Below, in pieces: positions 7,938 through 16,568 of a stretch of 34,579 nt of DNA. The position numbers and the translations under genes are program-made. The DNA is taken from NCBI GenBank assembly GCA_902762905.1, contig CACWQE010000025.1, forward strand, positions 1 through 34,579. The letters run 5' to 3'. Below the pieces are notes generated by a model. The model had not been told where the DNA came from. It ran no database searches and saw only the letters and a list, made by a program, of their open reading frames with translations. Numbering within the stretch: position 1 is the stretch's first letter; each line of letters opens with the position of its first letter. The DNA comes from an uncultured Lachnospiraceae bacterium. GTDB lineage: Bacteria > Bacillota > Clostridia > Lachnospirales > Lachnospiraceae.

Positions 7938-9362
7938 ATGTATATTGCAATTGATTTGAAATCCTTCTATGCATCCGTGGAATGTGTGGAACGAAAGTTA
8001 GATCCAATGACCACAAATCTTGTTGTGGCAGATGAGAGCCGGACAACCAAGACAATCTGTTTAGCGGTATCGCCAAGTCTTAAGGCAATTGGGATTCCGG
8101 GAAGACCACGGTTGTTTGAAGTGGTACAGAAAGCCGGTGCGGCAGGGGTATCCTATCTGGTTGCACCGCCTAGAATGGCTCTCTATATGGAATACAGTAC
8201 AAGAATCTATAACATATATCTGCGATATATTGCACCGGAGGATATTCATGTCTATTCCATTGATGAGGTGTTCATTGATGTAACGCATTATCTGAAGACG
8301 TATGGTCTGTCGCCGAGAGAATTAGCGGGCAGGATGATACAGGAAGTGTATGGGGAGACTGGCATTACGGCAACAGCGGGGATTGGAACGAACCTGTATC
8401 TGTGTAAGGTGGCGATGGATATTGTAGCCAAGCACATTGAGCCGGACAGCAATGGGGTGCGGATCGCACAATTGGATGAGATGAGTTACCGCCGGCTGCT
8501 TTGGAATCACCGTCCGATCACGGATTTCTGGCGGGTAGGTGCCGGATATGCTAAACGTCTGGCGGAGCAGGGAATCTATACGATGGGAGAGGTGGCAAGA
8601 TGTTCCATTGGTGGGGAAGACGACTACTATAATGAAGAACTGTTATATCGCATGTTTGGGGTAAATGCGGAACTTCTGATCGATCATGCCTGGGGATGGG
8701 AACCATGTACGATCGCACAGGTCAAAGCATATCAACCGGAATCAAACAGTATGGGGGCAGGACAGGTTCTGCATTGTCCGTATGAAGCAAATAAGGCGAG
8801 ATTGGTAGTACAAGAGATGGCAGATCAGTTGGTGCTGGATCTGGTAGAAAAAGGACTGGCAACGGATCAGGTGGTTCTGACAGTAGGATATGATATTGAT
8901 AATCTGACGAGCCCGGAACGACGGTCGGCATACCGGGGAGAGGTTGTGACAGATCGTTATGGGAGGAAGATTCCGAAACATGCACATGGAACGGAACATT
9001 TACCACGATATTCTTCTTCTACAAAGGAGATTGTGGCGGCCGTGCTTACCTTATATGACCGGATTGTGAATCCGAAACTGTTGGTGAGACGTATTAATTT
9101 AACTGCGGTTAAAGTTCGGAAAGAACAGGATTGCAAAGAGATAGTTGATTATGAACAGATGAATCTGTTTACAGATTATACGGCAGAAGAATTAAAGAAA
9201 CAGCAGAAGGAGGAAGAACGGGAAAAGGAAAAGAAAATGCAGCATGCCATGTTGGATATTAAGAAGAAGTTTGGCAAGAATGCGATTTTGAAGGGAATGA
9301 ATTTGCAGGAAGGAGCAACGGCACAAGACCGGAATCAGCAGATTGGAGGACACAGGGCATGA
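7938..9362 (+). CDS. Y-family DNA polymerase (UvrX/YqjW type)
   Basis: A 474-residue translesion-type polymerase. Catalytic acids are Asp6 in the first strand (IAIDLKSFYASVE) and Asp109/Glu110 in YSIDEVFIDV. Palm, fingers, thumb and little-finger regions are present. The tail, from about residue 415, is a charged helix rich in Lys/Glu. Members of this subfamily in Bacillus are damage-inducible or plasmid/phage-borne UmuC-like polymerases and sit next to a YolD-like gene, as here. GAAAGGAGACGG stands before the ATG. No complete LexA box was found upstream. It overlaps the next gene by four bases. Confidence 0.93.
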   Translation: MYIAIDLKSFYASVECVERKLDPMTTNLVVADESRTTKTICLAVSPSLKAIGIPGRPRLFEVVQKAGAAGVSYLVAPPRMALYMEYSTRIYNIYLRYIAPEDIHVYSIDEVFIDVTHYLKTYGLSPRELAGRMIQEVYGETGITATAGIGTNLYLCKVAMDIVAKHIEPDSNGVRIAQLDEMSYRRLLWNHRPITDFWRVGAGYAKRLAEQGIYTMGEVARCSIGGEDDYYNEELLYRMFGVNAELLIDHAWGWEPCTIAQVKAYQPESNSMGAGQVLHCPYEANKARLVVQEMADQLVLDLVEKGLATDQVVLTVGYDIDNLTSPERRSAYRGEVVTDRYGRKIPKHAHGTEHLPRYSSSTKEIVAAVLTLYDRIVNPKLLVRRINLTAVKVRKEQDCKEIVDYEQMNLFTDYTAEELKKQQKEEEREKEKKMQHAMLDIKKKFGKNAILKGMNLQEGATAQDRNQQIGGHRA

Positions 9363-9805
9363 AGAAAGGAATGTTACAGCCGGTAGGCGAAGAGTATGAA
9401 GATATCATTCATTTACCACACCCGGTATCGAAGAAACATCCGCCGATGTCATTGGCAGACCGGGCGGCACAGTTTTCCCCGTTTGCAGCATTGACCGGAT
9501 ATGAGGATGCCATTGAAGAGACTGCACGTGTTACTGTAGACGAGATAGAATTAGATGAGGATTGTAAGGAGCGGATCAACCGTCAATTGGTATGGATTAA
9601 TGAACATATCGAAGAACACCGGGAGATCGTAATTACTTATTTTGAGCCGGACGAAAGAAAGAAAGGCGGGGAGTACTGTGAGGCACGGGGAAGTGTCCGT
9701 AAGTTGGATCTATATCAGAGGATGCTTATCTTAGAGGATGGAAGGCGGATTGCACTTGATCGTATTACAGCCCTGCAGATAGCAGATGTGCAGGGCTGTG
9801 AGTGA
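9359..9805 (+). CDS. YolD-like protein
   Basis: A 148-residue protein with the YolD motif DRAAQFSPFAALTGYEDAI near residue 40 and a C-terminal beta-rich region ending in a DGRRIALDRITALQI segment. YolD-like proteins are regularly encoded beside UvrX/YqjW-type Y-family polymerases and are presumed UmuD-like accessory factors, although the biochemistry is not settled. The ATGA overlap with the polymerase gene points to coupled translation. Its last codons lie in an 11-bp perfect hairpin (see 9767-9799). Confidence 0.88.
   Translation: MKKGMLQPVGEEYEDIIHLPHPVSKKHPPMSLADRAAQFSPFAALTGYEDAIEETARVTVDEIELDEDCKERINRQLVWINEHIEEHREIVITYFEPDERKKGGEYCEARGSVRKLDLYQRMLILEDGRRIALDRITALQIADVQGCE
9767..9799. 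terminator. Hairpin spanning the 3' end of the YolD-like gene
   Basis: ACAGCCCTGCA (9767-9777) and TGCAGGGCTGT (9789-9799) form an 11-bp perfect stem with an 11-nt loop, ending four bases before the stop codon. There is no U-tract on either strand, so it may be an atypical terminator or an mRNA 3'-protecting stem. Confidence 0.45.
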
Positions 9806-9832
9806 TGAAACCATATTGTTAAAACATCATAT

Positions 9833-10903
9833 TTAATTAGTTCCGAAGATTCGTTGCAGAGTTGTGTCTTCGTGCAGAATCTGTTTTGCGAGAGTACGGT
9901 ATTTTTCTTCGTGCAGGTAAGTATGACGGAATGGTTTAATACTTGGGGCAAGGTCAATTGCCTTTTCATAATCTTCTATATTCAGATCTAAGGTGGCAAC
10001 ATAGTCGAAGAATCCGGTATCGGTAAATACTTTATGGATCCGTTTGTAACGATGATCCTGTACCAGACTCATCAGGTAGGTAGCGATTCCAACCTGTACA
10101 CCATGTAGTTGTGGCTGGGGCAGCATTTTATCAAGAGCATGGGAGATCAGATGCTCACTGCCACTGGTGGGAGCACTGTTTCCTGCAATCTCATTCGCAA
10201 TACCACTCATGGCAAGGGAATCTAATAATTCTTTTAGAAACAGATCATCCTGAATATTATCAAATGGGGTGCGGACGAAGCTGTTGACAGCCTTCTTGGC
10301 GATCATCATAGCAAAATCATTCACCTCGTCATAACCGTGGTCTTCCTCATACTGCCAGTCATAAAGTGCGGTAATCTTAGATACCATGTCACCAATGCCG
10401 GAGTAGAGAAATCTGGCAGGGGCACTTTTGATCACTTCTGTATCTGCAATGATACCATATGCCATACGGGCAGGAACGGAATTGCGCCGGCCATCTACGA
10501 GCAGGGAGGCGCTGGCACTGGAGAATCCATCACTGGATGCAGAAGTTGGAATGCTGATAAAGGGAAGTTTTCTTAAAAATCCCATATATTTGGCAGCGTC
10601 GATGACCTTGCCGCCACCGATTCCGATGACTGCCTGTGCTTTGGTTGGCAGACTGAAGGCAAGAGAGGTAATATCCTCTAACCGGACAGAATCCAATTCC
10701 TGATATTCTAATACCTCGATCTGCGCATCTGCTAATGACTTCATGACACGAGTACCGAACATATCAATTAAACCGTTTCCGAAGAAAATGACAACTTTCC
10801 GAATGTTTCCCTCTTTGAAGTAGTCGCCGAGCTTATATAATGCACCGGGTTCTACTTTCAATAATGTTGGGATTGCAATATATGAATTATTCTGTTTGCT
10901 CAC
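9833..10903 (-). CDS. Glycerol-1-phosphate dehydrogenase-like (AraM/EgsA family)
   Basis: A 356-residue member of the iron-containing alcohol dehydrogenase/dehydroquinate synthase fold. GGGKVID at 96-102 binds the NAD(P) pyrophosphate, PTSASSDGFSSASASL (119-133) is typical of glycerol-1-phosphate dehydrogenases, and metal ligands would be Asp172, His251 and His267. The family reduces dihydroxyacetone phosphate to sn-glycerol-1-phosphate, best known for archaeal lipids and also found in Bacillus. The start is GTG with GGAGG 8 bp upstream. It stands alone on the minus strand. The end product in this organism is unclear, as no prenyltransferase partner is nearby. Confidence 0.85.
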   Translation of the reverse strand: MSKQNNSYIAIPTLLKVEPGALYKLGDYFKEGNIRKVVIFFGNGLIDMFGTRVMKSLADAQIEVLEYQELDSVRLEDITSLAFSLPTKAQAVIGIGGGKVIDAAKYMGFLRKLPFISIPTSASSDGFSSASASLLVDGRRNSVPARMAYGIIADTEVIKSAPARFLYSGIGDMVSKITALYDWQYEEDHGYDEVNDFAMMIAKKAVNSFVRTPFDNIQDDLFLKELLDSLAMSGIANEIAGNSAPTSGSEHLISHALDKMLPQPQLHGVQVGIATYLMSLVQDHRYKRIHKVFTDTGFFDYVATLDLNIEDYEKAIDLAPSIKPFRHTYLHEEKYRTLAKQILHEDTTLQRIFGTN

Positions 10904-11038
10904 GTGTTTCGTCCTCCATTATTCAATATTTTATCATTTATTTGAATCATAAATGTACAAAAGAAATCAAGGATTCCTTTATTTTGTTATACTATATCGT
11001 AGAACGTTCTTTTATTCAAGTTAGGGAATGTTTTTTCG

Positions 11039-11067
11039 TTGATTTACGCCCTGTAAAAGAGTATAAT
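11039..11067 (+). promoter_or_regulatory. Promoter of the 11113-18575 gene array
   Basis: TTGATT (11039-11044), exactly 17 bp, then TATAAT (11062-11067), 46 bp before the first start codon. The palindrome AGAACGTTCT sits upstream at about 11001-11010 and might be a regulator site. No comparable promoter was seen between the genes downstream. Confidence 0.7.
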
Positions 11068-11112
11068 ATGATGCAGTGAAGTATAGTTGGAGAATAGGAA
11101 CAGAGGGGTATT

Positions 11113-11895
11113 ATGGGACAGGTATTAATTGTATCGCTTGCAAAGGATATACAGGAGTATAAGGCATTAGCTGGCGAATATCATGTGAGCTTTGAAGTGA
11201 ATGATTTCTACAATCCAGATGTTTTAGAGGATGAAGAAGAGATGAACCGGCTGATCGCATTTTATCAGAAACAGGGACTGCCAGAGAACAGTACTATGCA
11301 TGGAGCCTTTTTTGATATTGTAGTGTTTAGCTATGATTCCAGGGTGCGTGAGATATCGGAACTTCGTATGGAACAGAGTATGAAAGTAGCAGTGCGGCTT
11401 GGGGTAAAAGGAGTCGTGTTCCACACAAATTACAGCCCGATGCTGTCCGGGTTAGAATATGACAGACGTGCAGTGGATATGACAGCACAGTATATGGAAT
11501 GCCTGCTGAAACGATATCCAGATACAGAGATCTATCTGGAGAATATGTTTGACACAGATCCAACCATTATGATGGCAATATCGGAGAAATTATGCACTTA
11601 TGGGAATTATGGGGTATGTTTTGATTATGCACATGCAAGTATATCGAACACCCCAATGGAGCAGTGGGTGAGAGGACTTGCACCATATATCAAGCATGTA
11701 CATATCAATGATAATGATTTTATGAGAGATCTGCATCTTGCGGTTGGAGATGGTAAGATTAACTGGAATCAGTTTATGAGATACCGGAACCAGTATTTCC
11801 CGGATTGTAGTGTTTTGATTGAGACAACGTCGCCAGAGAATCAGAGACGTTCGCTGGAGTATTTGAGACAGAATTACAAGGGATTTCTGTCATAA
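11113..11895 (+). CDS. Sugar phosphate isomerase/epimerase-like TIM barrel
   Basis: A 260-residue protein of the xylose-isomerase-like/AP endonuclease-2 TIM-barrel superfamily. Likely metal-site residues fall in the strand-end segments MHGAFFDIV, GVVFHTNY, IYLENMFD, CFDYAHAS, KHVHINDND and VLIETTSPENQR, where His, Glu and Asp positions match the superfamily pattern. The specific substrate cannot be read from sequence. AGAGGGG precedes the ATG. It is the first gene after the promoter at 11039-11067 and lies 41 bp before the GGDEF gene. Confidence 0.82.
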   Translation: MGQVLIVSLAKDIQEYKALAGEYHVSFEVNDFYNPDVLEDEEEMNRLIAFYQKQGLPENSTMHGAFFDIVVFSYDSRVREISELRMEQSMKVAVRLGVKGVVFHTNYSPMLSGLEYDRRAVDMTAQYMECLLKRYPDTEIYLENMFDTDPTIMMAISEKLCTYGNYGVCFDYAHASISNTPMEQWVRGLAPYIKHVHINDNDFMRDLHLAVGDGKINWNQFMRYRNQYFPDCSVLIETTSPENQRRSLEYLRQNYKGFLS

Positions 11896-11936
11896 AGATC
11901 ATATGGACTTGCACACAAAGGCTTGGAGGAGAGAAT

Positions 11937-12941
11937 ATGGAGAATAAGAGACCGTTGCAGGCAGAAGAGATGCTGGAACAGATTTTTTATTATATGAATC
12001 AGTTGGTGGAAGAGAAAGAGTTTATACCAACTATTTTGTTGTTGACGGATTTAGGGCGTACATTAGTCAATTCAGAACGGGCATCTTTCTGGTATTGGGA
12101 TCGGGAAAAGAAGCAGTATTGGACGTTGGCGGCACTTGGAAGTGAGCGGATTACAGTGCCGGAAGGATCTGGCGTGGTAGGTGCTTCCATTGAGAACAGA
12201 GAGACGATTGTAATCAATAATCCATATGAGGATAAGAGATTTAATTCCCAGGTGGATAAGAATACGGGTTTTGTTACAAAGTCTATTTTGTGTCTGCCGG
12301 TTACGAATGCCAGAGGGAAAGTGATCGGTGCGTATCAGGCAATCAATAAGATTGGAGAAGATGGGAAAAGTGTATTTGATGAACAGGATGTTAAGCATCT
12401 GACCCTTGCAGCTGTATTTTGTGGTAAGACATTAGAGTCACATATTCTCTACGAGGAGACACAGGTAGATCCGTTGACACAATTGAAGAATCGTCGTGGC
12501 TTTTATGAGTATTATAATGAGATGATCAAACCGAATGCGGTGAAACAGAATACAGCAATTCTCATGTGCGATATTGACTTTTTCAAGAAGGTAAATGACA
12601 CCTATGGACATAATGCAGGAGATGCAGTACTGGTTATGGTGGCGGATATGCTGAGACGGTCTGTGAATGATAAGGGTATGGTTGCCAGATGGGGTGGCGA
12701 AGAATTTGTTGTGCTGTTAGAACATTATACAGAAGAGGAAGCGAAGCAATTTGCGGAAGGAATACGACAGCAGGTAGAGCAGTCAGCATGTTTGTTTGAA
12801 GAAGATTCGATTCATATTACGATGTCGTTTGGTGTTAAGGCATTTGATGCGTGTGCGGAATTGAGTAAGAATGTGGAAGAAGTAGATGCACGGTTATACT
12901 GTGCCAAACAATCAGGACGGAATCAGGTGATTGCGTCATAA
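11937..12941 (+). CDS. GAF-GGDEF diguanylate cyclase
   Basis: A 334-residue soluble signalling protein. A GAF domain spans about residues 28-165 (SFWYWDREKKQYWTL to TLAAVFCGKTLE). The GGDEF domain follows from DPLTQLKNRRGFYEY (178 on), with metal Asp212/Asp214 (MCDIDFFKKVNDTYGHNAGD) and an intact GGEEF active loop at 253-257. It should make cyclic di-GMP from two GTP in response to a ligand or redox state sensed by GAF. The RxxD product-inhibition site is absent; NDKG occupies that place. TTGGAGGAGAG lies before the ATG, and the TIR gene begins 33 bp downstream. Confidence 0.93.
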   Translation: MENKRPLQAEEMLEQIFYYMNQLVEEKEFIPTILLLTDLGRTLVNSERASFWYWDREKKQYWTLAALGSERITVPEGSGVVGASIENRETIVINNPYEDKRFNSQVDKNTGFVTKSILCLPVTNARGKVIGAYQAINKIGEDGKSVFDEQDVKHLTLAAVFCGKTLESHILYEETQVDPLTQLKNRRGFYEYYNEMIKPNAVKQNTAILMCDIDFFKKVNDTYGHNAGDAVLVMVADMLRRSVNDKGMVARWGGEEFVVLLEHYTEEEAKQFAEGIRQQVEQSACLFEEDSIHITMSFGVKAFDACAELSKNVEEVDARLYCAKQSGRNQVIAS

Positions 12942-12974
12942 TACGAATAAGGAGACAGGAAAGAGGCAGAGAGT

Positions 12975-13949
12975 ATGGCACAAGAACAGTCAGTATTTAT
13001 AAGTTATAGCTCGCGGGATGCAGAGTTTGTTAAGAGAATAATCAAACAGTTAGATCGGATGGGGGTATCGTACTGGAAAGCACCGGAGATGATACCTGCG
13101 GGTTCTAGTTATGCCCGGGAGATCCCGAAAGCAATTCAGAAATGCAGTGTATTTCTGCTTGTACTGTCTCCGACCTCGCAGGATTCCATCTGGGTGGAGA
13201 AGGAGATTGACAATGCAATCTGTAATCGTAAGACGATTATTCCATTCGAGATTCGTGAAGTGGTGCTGAATGATACATTTCGGTTTTACTTGAACAATGT
13301 ACAGATGATTTCTTTTGCAAGGAATCCAGAGACGGCATTCGAACAATTGAGATCACAGATTTTTCAGATGCTTCCGGAATTACAGAAGCCAGAGAATCGT
13401 GCAGTCGACGGTACGCATGAGATGGGTTACCGGAATAAGGAAACGGGCTCCACTGCCCGTATGGAGGTACGGAATCAGGCACAGCAAGTCGAAGAGGGCG
13501 ATCCTAAGAAACGGGTACTTAGTATGGCGGCTGCTCCGGGCAAGAGCCGCAACGGAAGGAATTCGAATGCATTGCGGATGAATCGGATTCCGTTGGCATG
13601 TCAGTATTGTGGCTGTAAGGATCTACAGAATGTAACGATAGGAACCTATCGGTGTGTACGATGCGGCAGAGATAATTATGATGATTTTCAGACGATACGG
13701 AATTATTTAGAAAAGGCTGGAGCAACATCTGCTACAGTGATAGAGCGGGAGACGGGAGTGCCGAGAAGAATTATTGAATATTTTTTCCGGGATGAATATC
13801 TGGAGATTCCTAAGAATTCTCCGGTACGGGTTCCTTGTGCTGTGTGCGGGGCACCAATCCGGACAGGAACCTTATGTGAGAATTGCAAGGCAGATCCTCA
13901 AAAGCGTCAGCAGGCAGATCGTAAAGGAAAATGGCACACGCTCTGGTAG
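12975..13949 (+). CDS. TIR domain protein with two zinc-finger modules
   Basis: A 324-residue protein. An N-terminal TIR domain covers about residues 5-135 (FISYSSRDAEFVKRI box 1, IPAGSSYAREI, then LLVLSPTSQDSIWVEKEI). Glu77 in WVEKE aligns with the catalytic Glu of NAD-cleaving TIR domains such as SARM1. Residues 136-205 are a low-complexity linker. A CxxC-x14-CxxC zinc ribbon (Cys209, 212, 227, 230) follows, then a short HTH-like helix pair (251-276, ATVIERETGVPRRIIEYF) and a second Cys cluster (288, 291, 301, 304). The C-terminal half recalls YvyF-type zinc-ribbon/HTH proteins. Neither cyclic-nucleotide-binding nor STING domain is visible. It lies 24 bp before a nucleotide cyclase gene. 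NADase activity is inference. Confidence 0.85.
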   Translation: MAQEQSVFISYSSRDAEFVKRIIKQLDRMGVSYWKAPEMIPAGSSYAREIPKAIQKCSVFLLVLSPTSQDSIWVEKEIDNAICNRKTIIPFEIREVVLNDTFRFYLNNVQMISFARNPETAFEQLRSQIFQMLPELQKPENRAVDGTHEMGYRNKETGSTARMEVRNQAQQVEEGDPKKRVLSMAAAPGKSRNGRNSNALRMNRIPLACQYCGCKDLQNVTIGTYRCVRCGRDNYDDFQTIRNYLEKAGATSATVIERETGVPRRIIEYFFRDEYLEIPKNSPVRVPCAVCGAPIRTGTLCENCKADPQKRQQADRKGKWHTLW

Positions 13950-13973
13950 AGTAAGAAAGTGTAGGATAGAAGG

Positions 13974-15503
13974 ATGGAACGGGTAATCTGGGTAATCGGC
14001 AATGAAAGAAAGGATATGATCATAGCGCAGCGGGAGATCAATTCGACAGGAAGTATGCGTGCTTTTTGTATGCTGTCAAGCAATGCGGTTCACAAAGCAA
14101 TTGCAGTACAGAATAGTGAGAACAAGGATCTGAGTAGTTTCCCATCGCTGATCATCATGGATTACCAGATGGCGGTGGATGAGGAATTTGCCACGTTATC
14201 CTACATCAAGCAGCAGGAAGCGTTGGCAGGAGTGCCGCTGTTTTTTATGACAAAGGAACGGAATCAGGAATTAGATGAGATCTGTTTTGCCAAGGGTGCT
14301 ATGGTAGTGTTACACAAGCCATTTTCAAAATCAGGAATCCTGCGGATTGAGCGGGTTGCCTGGCAGCATGAAGTAACAAGAAATTATGAAAAGATGTTGC
14401 AAAAGCAGGCGGGCGATCTGCAGGCGGCACGGGAGATCATGCGTCTGAATCAGAAGTTAAAGTCAAGAAATGAGCTTCTTTATCAGGTGTTTGGACGGTA
14501 TTTTTCGGATCAGGTACTGGAAGTGATCTTAGAACATCCAGAAGGAGCTGCAATAGGAGGAGAGAAGAGGGAATTAACGGTTTTAATCTCGGATCTGCGA
14601 GGATTTACCTCCCTTTCAGAAGAATTAGAACCAGAAGCTGTAACGGGATTGCTTAATTTCTATTTTGGCAGAATGGTGGATGTGATTGCGTCTTACAGGG
14701 GAACGGTGATCGAGTTCCTTGGAGATGGTGTGCTGGCAGTATTTGGGGCCCCCATTCTTTCGGAGAATCATATCACAGATGCAGTTGCAGCAGCGATTCA
14801 GATGCAGAATGAGATGGAGGTTGTGAATACCTATTGCAGGGAACATGAATATCCACGGTTAGAGATGGGAATTGGAATTCATTCTGGGGATGCATTTATC
14901 GGTAATGTTGGTTCTGAGAAGATGATGCGGTATAATGTAATCGGAAAAGTTGTGAATGAATGTTCCAGAATTGAGAGCTATAGTGTCGGAGGACAGGTGC
15001 TTGTTTCAGAAGAAGCACTTGCGGGCATTGAAGTTCCAATAGAGATTCACAGTAAGATGCAGATTACGGCAAAAGGAATTCACAAACCGGTATCCGTGTG
15101 CGAGGTGGCTGCAATTGGCGGGGAATACGGATGTGAGATTGAGAATGTCAAATTTGATGCCGTTGTTCCGGTGAAAGAGAGAATGACATTACGTCTGTTT
15201 CGGATTGAAGAAAAGTTGGTGACTGCCAAAGCAGTATTGGCGGTACTAGAACAGTTTTCATTAAAACGTGCGGTTGTTTCGCTCGAAGAAAACGGCGGGG
15301 GAGATATGGAAAAGAACCGGTTAGAAATCTATTCAGATGTTGAGATTGCCGCAATTCGAGAAGATGGTGAGACGATTTTTGATGGAGTATATGCTAAGAT
15401 TGTAGATGTGCAGCAGAATCGATTAGTACTGCATTTTACACATGTGAATCATGATTTTCGCCAATTTGCAAAAACGGTTGTGCCGCAGATTATTGATGAT
15501 TAG
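13974..15503 (+). CDS. Receiver-class III nucleotide cyclase fusion
   Basis: A 509-residue protein. Residues 1-125 look like a response-regulator receiver: Asp63 in IIMDYQ as phosphoacceptor, Thr93 and Lys115 in HKPF. A helical linker (133-170) leads to a class III cyclase catalytic domain (about 175-355), with metal-binding Asp207 (LISDLRGFTSLS) and Asp251 (EFLGDGVLAVFGAP) and transition-state Asn328/Arg332 (VNECSR). The position that is usually Lys for adenine recognition is Glu247, so ATP, GTP or another NTP remains possible. Residues 360-509 form an extra C-terminal region I do not recognise. No partner kinase is nearby. It is embedded in the TIR/GGDEF array. Confidence 0.88.
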   Translation: MERVIWVIGNERKDMIIAQREINSTGSMRAFCMLSSNAVHKAIAVQNSENKDLSSFPSLIIMDYQMAVDEEFATLSYIKQQEALAGVPLFFMTKERNQELDEICFAKGAMVVLHKPFSKSGILRIERVAWQHEVTRNYEKMLQKQAGDLQAAREIMRLNQKLKSRNELLYQVFGRYFSDQVLEVILEHPEGAAIGGEKRELTVLISDLRGFTSLSEELEPEAVTGLLNFYFGRMVDVIASYRGTVIEFLGDGVLAVFGAPILSENHITDAVAAAIQMQNEMEVVNTYCREHEYPRLEMGIGIHSGDAFIGNVGSEKMMRYNVIGKVVNECSRIESYSVGGQVLVSEEALAGIEVPIEIHSKMQITAKGIHKPVSVCEVAAIGGEYGCEIENVKFDAVVPVKERMTLRLFRIEEKLVTAKAVLAVLEQFSLKRAVVSLEENGGGDMEKNRLEIYSDVEIAAIREDGETIFDGVYAKIVDVQQNRLVLHFTHVNHDFRQFAKTVVPQIIDD

Positions 15504-15526
15504 ATATCGTATAGAACGAGGTGTGT

Positions 15527-16540
15527 ATGATAGAGTGTTATGGATTTGAGAAACAGGATATAACAGCGATTCCTGGAATTGTACGTTGTTATGTACATTC
15601 GACAGAAGGTCTGGTCGTTGCAGAAGTGAGAGAGGAGATCTATCGGTCTTTTTCGGAGGATATGTTAGAGGAGCAAGAGGGAGAGAACTCCATCTTTTCG
15701 CAGTTCCGTAAAGAAAAAATGTGCCATTTCTTGTTACTTCTATGGAAGGAACAGGAGGAAGACCGTTTTTTATTCTTTAGTGATACAAAAAGGGTGCGTG
15801 CGATTGAATATATGGATTATATGATCTCTGAATTCGGACTTGTCAAGGGAAATGCATCTGTGGCAAGCGGACAGATCTCTTCGGCAGTCTGGAAAGTCCA
15901 GATGTCCGGAATGGATATGGAAGATACGATGGAATACTGCTTAGAACGGGCAGTGTCCTACCACACAGGAATTCGTATAATAGAAGCGGCTGAATTTGGA
16001 GTTGGGCAACAGGAATATATCCGGTCACTTCCCAAGTATGTTAAGAAAAAGATTCCGTGGGCATATGTTAAGTCGACGGATATTACGTCAGAAGGACAAC
16101 AATTTGAGATTCGCTCTTTGGAGAATGAATCGGGAATTGTGTTAACGGCACACCCGGATGTCTATATTATGATTGGGTGCCGCGGTGAGGCATATGACAT
16201 TACAAGGGAGAAATTTGAACATACATATGAGAGTACAGAAGATGTGTTAGACGTGTTTGAACAGATGTTAGACTTTATTCCTGAGGCAAGGCTGCTGGCA
16301 GAGGAAGAATATGTCAGTTTAGATGAATTGGCACATTTGTGTTATCCAAGACAGGGAAATGCAATCTATGCAGTTTCTCTTAAGGAGCGGACAAAGGTGT
16401 TCCCGGGGAACGGAACACAGGAATACTATTTAGGACGTCCGGGAGATTATATGGCTGTAAGAGAAGAGGATCTGACGGACATTTATATTATTCAACAGGA
16501 TATTTTCCGACAGACTTATGAAGAAAAGATAAAAGTATAA
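15527..16540 (+). CDS. Unrecognised protein encoded after the cyclase
   Basis: A 337-residue acidic protein with no signal peptide and no membrane helix. I do not recognise the family. The C-terminal 70 residues (from about EEYVSLDELAHLCYPR) end with GRPGDYMAVREEDLTDIYII, which looks like a compact conserved module with a PGDY motif. The middle has alternating beta and helix segments. I choose ATG 15527, 5 bp after GAGG, over an in-frame GTG at 15521. It sits 23 bp after the cyclase and 28 bp before the peptidase gene, so it probably serves the same pathway. Confidence 0.7.
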   Translation: MIECYGFEKQDITAIPGIVRCYVHSTEGLVVAEVREEIYRSFSEDMLEEQEGENSIFSQFRKEKMCHFLLLLWKEQEEDRFLFFSDTKRVRAIEYMDYMISEFGLVKGNASVASGQISSAVWKVQMSGMDMEDTMEYCLERAVSYHTGIRIIEAAEFGVGQQEYIRSLPKYVKKKIPWAYVKSTDITSEGQQFEIRSLENESGIVLTAHPDVYIMIGCRGEAYDITREKFEHTYESTEDVLDVFEQMLDFIPEARLLAEEEYVSLDELAHLCYPRQGNAIYAVSLKERTKVFPGNGTQEYYLGRPGDYMAVREEDLTDIYIIQQDIFRQTYEEKIKV

Positions 16541-16568
16541 AAAGATAGCAGATAATAGGAGGATATGC

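Noticed and set aside
10840..11079. 79-codon open frame before the isomerase-like gene
   Set aside because: It starts inside the opposing dehydrogenase gene and covers the promoter at 11039-11067; no ribosome site or protein-like pattern.
11937..12941. Product-inhibition (RxxD) site in the GGDEF domain
   Set aside because: The position five residues before GGEEF reads NDKG, so the I-site is absent.
12975..15503. Calling the TIR-cyclase pair a Pycsar anti-phage system
   Set aside because: The TIR protein has no visible cyclic-nucleotide-binding domain, and the cyclase has a receiver domain and lies among GGDEF and protease genes. Kept only as a hypothesis.
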